Below, piece after piece: positions 7,486-10,999 of a stretch of 10,999 nt of DNA (positions are counted from its first letter, which is position 1; every line of letters begins with the position of its first letter). Origin of the DNA: Eubacteriales bacterium (GTDB taxonomy: Bacteria; Bacillota_A; Clostridia; Christensenellales; Aristaeellaceae); assembly GCA_030528845.1 (NCBI GenBank), contig JAUMYC010000068.1, forward strand, positions 1 to 10,999, given 5' to 3'. The position numbers and the translations under genes were made by a program. Below the pieces are notes generated by a model that saw only the letters and a program-made list of their open reading frames with translations, was not told the DNA's origin and did no database searches.

Positions 7486-9669
7486 TCACTGCTTGACCAG
7501 ATGCCAGATCTGGGAGAAATGATCGCCGTTGGCCCAATCGATGGTCAGACCCATGTTCATGATCATCGCGCCGTTATAGACCTTGCCGGTGGTCTTGTCG
7601 AGGTACATGGCCTCTTCCTCAAGGCCGACGGGATACACGCGGATATAGGCCTCCTCGGCCTCGACCTGCGGCTTGTAGAACCACACCATAGTCTCGTCGC
7701 CCATAGCCGTCTGCCATGCGGTGTACTCGCCCGCAAACGGGCTTTCGAGGCGGGTGAAGGTGCCGAACTGCACGAGGCGGCGGATAGCGCGGTAGCGCTC
7801 GTTCTCCTCGGCCATCAGCTGCAGCTCCTCGTCCGGCAGCTTGAGCAGGTTCAGCTCATAGCCCTTGTTGAACGGCATGCACACATTCTCGCGGAAGCGC
7901 AGCGGCGTTTCGCGCTCGAGCTGGTGGTTCGGGGAAGCGGAGATATGGGAAGTGATCCACAGCGGCGGCATGAGCAGAGAGGTGCCGTACTGGATCTTCA
8001 GGCGGGAGGTCGCATCGGTGTTGTCGCTGGCCCAGGTCTGGGAGAAATAATACATCATGCCCGCGTCGAAGCGCGCGCCGCCGGAGGCGCAGTTTTCAAA
8101 CAGCACGTTCGGGAAACGGGAGGTGACGGTCTCAAGGATGCGGTAGAGGTTGAGCACATAGCGGTGGAACAGCTCGCCCTTGCGCTCCGGCGGCAGAGAA
8201 GCGCTGCCGGGCTCGGTGATGCGGCGGTTGTTGTCCCATTTGACGTACTCGATGTTGGCGCTGCCGAGCACCTCGGTCAGGCTTTCGATGACATAATCCG
8301 CCACTTCGTCGCGCGCCAGATCGAGATAGAGCTGATCGCGCCATGTGGTGCGCACGCGGTCCTTGACATGGATGCACCAGTCCGGATGCGCGCGGTAGAG
8401 GTCGGAATCCGGCGAGATCATCTCCGGCTCGAACCAGATGCCCAGCTTCAGCCCCTCGGCGTTGATCTCGTCCGCGAGGCCCTTGAGGCCCTTGGGCAGC
8501 TTATTCATGTTCACATACCAGTCGCCCAGGGAAGAATTGGCGGAGTTGCGATGGCCGAACCAGCCGTCGTCCATGACCAGCAGCTCCATGCCCGCCTTTT
8601 TGGCCGCCTTGGCAAGGTCGACGACCTTGTCGTGCGTGAAATCAAAATAGCAGGCTTCCCATGTGTTGAGCAGAACCGGGCGCTCCTTGTCCTTCCAATT
8701 GCCGCGCGCAAGGCGCTCGAGGAAGAGCTTATGGAAGCGCTGGGACATGCCGTTGAGGCCCTCATGAGAATAAACGAGGATGGCTTCCGGCGTGTGGAAG
8801 CTGCCGCCCTGAGAAAGCTCCCAGCAGAAGGTGTCCGGATGCAGGCCGGCCTGCAGGCGCGCGGCGGCATAGCAGTCGCTGTCGCAGCGCACGATGAAAT
8901 TGCCGGAATAGGCCAGCGTCACGCCCCACGCATTGCCGTTGTGCTCGGTGGTCTCCTTGTCCACCATGGCCGCAAAGGGGCTCTGCTGATGGGAGGAGAT
9001 GCCGCGCAGGCTTTCGACGGAGGTCATGCCGTTGCCGACGGGGCGGCGGGACATGTGTTTCTCGCGCAGGGCCGTGCCGTGCAGCACGATCATCTCATCG
9101 TAGCCCTGCTGGCGGTCGATGGAGACGGACAGCGCGTTTTCAAGATAGAGCCTGCCCTCGCCGTGATAGACGAATTCGGTATGCCTCGTGACGGCGTCGT
9201 AGTGTTCAAAGGCGGTGTAATAGAGTTTCACGTCGAGATCCAGCACATCGTCGTGCAGGGTAAGGATGAGCGTCTCGGCCTCACCCTCTTCCGCGGCATA
9301 GCACGCCGGCAGGCCGGGGATGCCCACGGAGCCCTTTACGATCTCATGGGAGACATAGCGCGCGTCGGAGATGCGGTCGCCGTTTTCATCGCGCACCTGA
9401 AAGGCGCTCGGGCGGAAATCGCTCGTGCCGTAGCTGGGGTATTCCATCGGCAGATATTCCATGGTGAACAGCTCCGTGCCCGGCTCGGGCGTGAGCAGCC
9501 TCTTCGCGCGGCGATAGGGCGCTTCCAGCGACCAGATGGCCTCGTCGCCGTAGACCCTCTTGCCCCAATGCAGGTGCACCGGGTACGCGCCCTTGTGCAG
9601 GCCGAGGAGATAGCTCGTGTTCTTCGTGGAGATATGGAACACCTGTTCCTTCTCGTTGTAGCGGATCAT
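7486..9669 (-). CDS. Alpha-galactosidase, glycoside hydrolase family 36
   Basis: The product has 727 residues, the usual length for bacterial GH36 enzymes, with no signal peptide, so it is cytoplasmic. It hydrolyses terminal alpha-1,6-galactose from melibiose, raffinose or stachyose. Family motifs appear in order: LLNTWEACYFDF (333-344), VMDDGWFGHR (365-374), GIWFEPEMIS (410-419), YVKWDNNR (475-482), ENCASGGARFDAGM (525-538), WASDNTDATSR (546-556) and SHISASPNHQ (574-583). D479 is the expected nucleophile. D549 is the expected acid/base, with the same 70-residue spacing as I recall for studied GH36 enzymes. The residue after the nucleophile is N instead of the common M, and SHISAS replaces the usual SHVSAV. 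The ATG at 9669 follows GAGGGAA; an upstream frame extension overlaps the promoter and is rejected. No sugar transporter is adjacent. Confidence 0.96.
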   Translation of the reverse strand: MIRYNEKEQVFHISTKNTSYLLGLHKGAYPVHLHWGKRVYGDEAIWSLEAPYRRAKRLLTPEPGTELFTMEYLPMEYPSYGTSDFRPSAFQVRDENGDRISDARYVSHEIVKGSVGIPGLPACYAAEEGEAETLILTLHDDVLDLDVKLYYTAFEHYDAVTRHTEFVYHGEGRLYLENALSVSIDRQQGYDEMIVLHGTALREKHMSRRPVGNGMTSVESLRGISSHQQSPFAAMVDKETTEHNGNAWGVTLAYSGNFIVRCDSDCYAAARLQAGLHPDTFCWELSQGGSFHTPEAILVYSHEGLNGMSQRFHKLFLERLARGNWKDKERPVLLNTWEACYFDFTHDKVVDLAKAAKKAGMELLVMDDGWFGHRNSANSSLGDWYVNMNKLPKGLKGLADEINAEGLKLGIWFEPEMISPDSDLYRAHPDWCIHVKDRVRTTWRDQLYLDLARDEVADYVIESLTEVLGSANIEYVKWDNNRRITEPGSASLPPERKGELFHRYVLNLYRILETVTSRFPNVLFENCASGGARFDAGMMYYFSQTWASDNTDATSRLKIQYGTSLLMPPLWITSHISASPNHQLERETPLRFRENVCMPFNKGYELNLLKLPDEELQLMAEENERYRAIRRLVQFGTFTRLESPFAGEYTAWQTAMGDETMVWFYKPQVEAEEAYIRVYPVGLEEEAMYLDKTTGKVYNGAMIMNMGLTIDWANGDHFSQIWHLVKQ

Positions 9670-9726
9670 ATCCGTTCCCTCATTTCCCGCAGGGCGCACG
9701 CCCCGCGAAATCATTGTTTTTCTCAA

Positions 9727-9746
9727 GGCGCAAAGGCCTCTGCGCC
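9727..9746. promoter_or_regulatory. 20-bp near-perfect palindrome after the alpha-galactosidase promoter
   Basis: GGCGCAAAGGCCTCTGCGCC is symmetric at 18 of 20 positions. It lies about 7 nt downstream of the predicted start of transcription and well before the ribosome binding site. The position and dyad symmetry suit a repressor operator; as RNA it would be a 6-bp or longer hairpin. A second, smaller inverted repeat (GGGCG-CA-CGCCC, 9692-9703) follows nearer the ribosome binding site. Confidence 0.45.
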
Positions 9747-9759
9747 CAATTCTTTCATC

Positions 9760-9788
9760 AGTATAGCGGTCGGCCCGGCAAATGTCAA
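9760..9788 (-). promoter_or_regulatory. Near-consensus sigma-A promoter of the alpha-galactosidase gene
   Basis: On the - strand a perfect TTGACA (9783-9788), a 17-nt spacer and TATACT (9760-9765) give 11 of 12 consensus bases. Transcription would start near 9753, leaving a leader of about 84 nt. The -35 box lies only 21 nt past the stop of the upstream transglutaminase-like gene, so the two genes on this strand are separately driven. Confidence 0.85.
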
Positions 9789-9809
9789 CGCAGCGCGCGG
9801 AGCCGCTGC

Positions 9810-10802
9810 TCAAAACGCAAAGCGGCTGCGGGAGCCGTCCGGCCCCGTATAGACGATGCCGCTGCGGTCGGGCGTGAATTCCCATCTCTTGACCAGCGAC
9901 GCGGCGAACTGGGTGCGGAACACGTCAAAGGTCGTGTCCGAGATGTCGAACCCCTCCAGCGCTCTGAGGCCGCAGATGTGCATGCTGTCGACCGGGAAGC
10001 TGCCCCCGCCAAGGCTCGAGCGAAACTCCTGCGTGAAGCAGAAATACGCCAGCTCCCCGCTGCTGCTTTCCCATGTCGGGTCGCTGAAATAATACTTCCC
10101 GTTCAGCTTCATCAGCACCCATGCGTGCGGCGTGCCGGGCTCGCCCGCGAGGAACGCCTCGTCCAGCCCCATGATGTCGCAGGCGTCTATGCCGACCTGC
10201 CGGAGCAGATAGGCATATGCCTCCGCATACCCTCCGCAGACCCCGGACCGATGCAGCAGGAAATAATACGGCGTGAGCTCCACCGGCGTCTCCTCCACGA
10301 CCGCCCCGTTAAAGGAGCTGTCGTATCGGCTGCCCGTCAGCAGCTCCTTATACAGCGCCAGCGCGCGCGCCGTCTCGCAGTCGCCCTCCCGCAGAATGCC
10401 CAGATACCCCTCTATGGCCGTGCGGAACGTATCGAGCGTCTGTTCGTGCTCGTCCTTCGTCTGCTTCATCTCCCATGAGACCCGGCCGTCCTTGTAGGCG
10501 GTGTATCCGTTGAACCTCGCAAAGGCGTCGAAGGGCGGAAAGCTCCTGCGCGCGACGGCCAGCGCCATCTGCGCCGTCTCCTCGTCGCCTGCGGGCACAG
10601 AATTCTCATAGGCAATGTACGCATCGAGAATATCCTCCGCGAGCGCGGCGGCTTCCTCTCCGCACACCTCCCTGTGGATCTGCGAGATCACATACGGAAC
10701 ATACGCATAGCCGTTCTCCGCGGCCTCCGCCATGCCCCCGTTCGCGCAAAGCACGCTCATCAGCAGCGCCAGCGCCGCCGCGACGCTCAAAAGTCTTCTC
10801 AT
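9810..10802 (-). CDS. Secreted transglutaminase-like (papain-fold) protein
   Basis: The product has 330 residues. The ATG at 10802 is chosen because AAGGAGAGG lies 8 nt upstream. Residues 1-28 form a clear signal peptide: MRR, then a hydrophobic core about 4-18, with a likely cut after AEA near 27. The catalytic triad of the transglutaminase-like superfamily is visible: C189 in SGVCGGYAEAYAYLLRQVGI, H226 in GTPHAWVLMKLNGKYYFSDPTW, and D241 in the same segment. This core (about 180-245) matches the common bacterial arrangement C-x-GY-A-x(3)-LL ... HAW ... DPTW. The region 30-175 is helical and not recognised, and the C-terminal 85 residues have no clear family. Such proteins may be cysteine proteases, cross-linkers or inactive relatives acting outside the membrane. 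The substrate and the link to neighbouring genes are unknown. Confidence 0.86.
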   Translation of the reverse strand: MRRLLSVAAALALLMSVLCANGGMAEAAENGYAYVPYVISQIHREVCGEEAAALAEDILDAYIAYENSVPAGDEETAQMALAVARRSFPPFDAFARFNGYTAYKDGRVSWEMKQTKDEHEQTLDTFRTAIEGYLGILREGDCETARALALYKELLTGSRYDSSFNGAVVEETPVELTPYYFLLHRSGVCGGYAEAYAYLLRQVGIDACDIMGLDEAFLAGEPGTPHAWVLMKLNGKYYFSDPTWESSSGELAYFCFTQEFRSSLGGGSFPVDSMHICGLRALEGFDISDTTFDVFRTQFAASLVKRWEFTPDRSGIVYTGPDGSRSRFAF

Positions 10803-10823
10803 AAACGCAGCCTCTCCTTCCCC

Positions 10824-10848
10824 GCCGTCCCGCCGATGTGCGGGCGGC
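10824..10848 (-). promoter_or_regulatory. GC-rich hairpin in the leader of the transglutaminase-like gene
   Basis: GCCG-t-CCCGC (10824-10833) pairs with GCGGG-CGGC (10840-10848) around a 6-nt loop, with one bulged base. It sits in the untranslated leader roughly 10 nt upstream of the ribosome binding site. No T run follows, so a terminator is unlikely. It may affect mRNA stability or translation, or have no function. Confidence 0.4.
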
Positions 10849-10871
10849 GCTCCCATTGTATCCGCCTCCCC

Positions 10872-10900
10872 ATTATATGGAAACGCCGCCGTTTATTCAA
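10872..10900 (-). promoter_or_regulatory. Sigma-A promoter of the transglutaminase-like gene with palindromic spacer
   Basis: On the - strand TTGAAT (10895-10900), a 17-nt spacer and a perfect TATAAT (10872-10877) form the promoter. Inside the spacer lies the inverted repeat AAACG-CCGC-CGTTT (10881-10894). This places a dyad exactly between the -35 and -10 boxes, a classic site for a repressor or a MerR-type activator, though MerR promoters usually have 19-nt spacers. Confidence 0.65.
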
Positions 10901-10904
10901 GTTT

Positions 10905-10943
10905 TGCAGGGCGCAGCGGCGCATTTATTTTGCTCTCCCTGCA
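10905..10943. repeat. Inverted half-sites between the two divergent promoters
   Basis: TGCAGGG (10905-10911) and CCCTGCA (10937-10943) are perfect inverted 7-mers separated by 25 nt. They are flanked by TTT and AAA on the outer sides. They lie between the promoter of the transglutaminase-like gene and that of the gene beyond the right edge. A shared regulator site or a weak RNA hairpin are both possible. Confidence 0.35.
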
Positions 10944-10998
10944 CAAATGTAGTATAATGGGGTCGTATCATTATCCATGCACCGGCTGCAAAGGGAGG
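10930..10998 (+). promoter_or_regulatory. Promoter and ribosome binding site of a gene starting beyond the window
   Basis: A perfect TATAAT (10953-10958) has a weak -35 candidate TTGCTC (10930-10935) 17 nt upstream. About 30 nt after the expected start of transcription comes AAAGGGAGG (10990-10998), a strong ribosome binding site at the very edge. A start codon is expected within about 10 nt after the window. The gene would run divergently from the transglutaminase-like gene; its product cannot be seen. Confidence 0.6.
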
Positions 10999-10999
10999 C

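Noticed and set aside
9790..9809. GCAGCG/CGCTGC stem right after the stop of the transglutaminase-like gene
   Set aside because: The 6-bp stem is followed only by TTGACATTTG with no T run, and it abuts the -35 box of the next promoter. It is too weak to call as a terminator.
7501..9852. Very long open frame (783 codons) on the + strand
   Set aside because: It is the antisense shadow of the GH36 gene, which carries all family motifs. The antisense product is a low-complexity mix rich in Ala, Val, His and Gly with no recognisable domain. High GC at third positions keeps the opposite frame open.
10950..10958. TATACT-like -10 box on the - strand
   Set aside because: This is a by-product of the near-symmetric AGTATAAT on the + strand. 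No -35 box lies at the right distance on the - strand, and a better promoter for the - strand gene exists at 10872-10900.

Overview
This GC-rich window reads like the chromosome of a Gram-positive, low-motility-element bacterium, most plausibly an uncultured gut Clostridia-type Firmicute. The reasons are strong AAGGAG-type ribosome binding sites, sigma-A promoters of the TTGACA-N17-TATAAT type, a YprB-like exonuclease, a YfmR/Uup-like ABC-F protein, and plant- or glycan-sugar genes (L-rhamnose isomerase, GH36 alpha-galactosidase). The genus is inferred from style only. No tRNA, rRNA, transposase, phage gene or CRISPR array was seen.

Layout from left to right. (1) 3-885 (+): the 3' end of a GNAT acetyltransferase, then a small P-loop kinase-like protein of the FlaR/topology-modulation type, 19 nt apart and probably co-transcribed. 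They end at a bidirectional terminator (941-977). (2) 1000-2268 (-): a complete L-rhamnose isomerase (rhaA) standing alone. (3) 2269-2417: a compact divergent promoter region serving rhaA and a family-2 glycosyltransferase (2418-3218, +), closed by a bidirectional terminator (3259-3297). (4) 3309-5206 (-): a two-gene operon with a 13-nt overlap, made of a DEDD/RNase H-fold exonuclease with a helical-repeat tail and a TPR protein. (5) 5295-7245 (+): a Uup-type ABC-F ATPase behind an approximately 140-nt leader that carries a duplicated 32-nt element and can form competing helices. (6) 7246-7485: a gene-free spacer almost filled by one large imperfect inverted repeat with a terminator-like core. 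(7) 7486-9669 (-): a GH36 alpha-galactosidase with its own near-consensus promoter. (8) 9810-10802 (-): a secreted transglutaminase-like protein with its own promoter. (9) 10803-10999: a divergent control region. It ends with a + strand promoter and a strong ribosome binding site for a gene that begins just past the window.

The genes look like ordinary chromosomal housekeeping and carbohydrate genes in small transcription units, each with a readable promoter and terminator, rather than one multi-gene system. RhaA and the alpha-galactosidase both fit use of plant or host glycans, but they are separate units. The parts least explained by known gene families are non-coding: the duplicated, refoldable leader in front of the ABC-F gene and the approximately 190-bp palindromic element between 7275 and 7467. 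I did not find a convincing new defence or mobile system.
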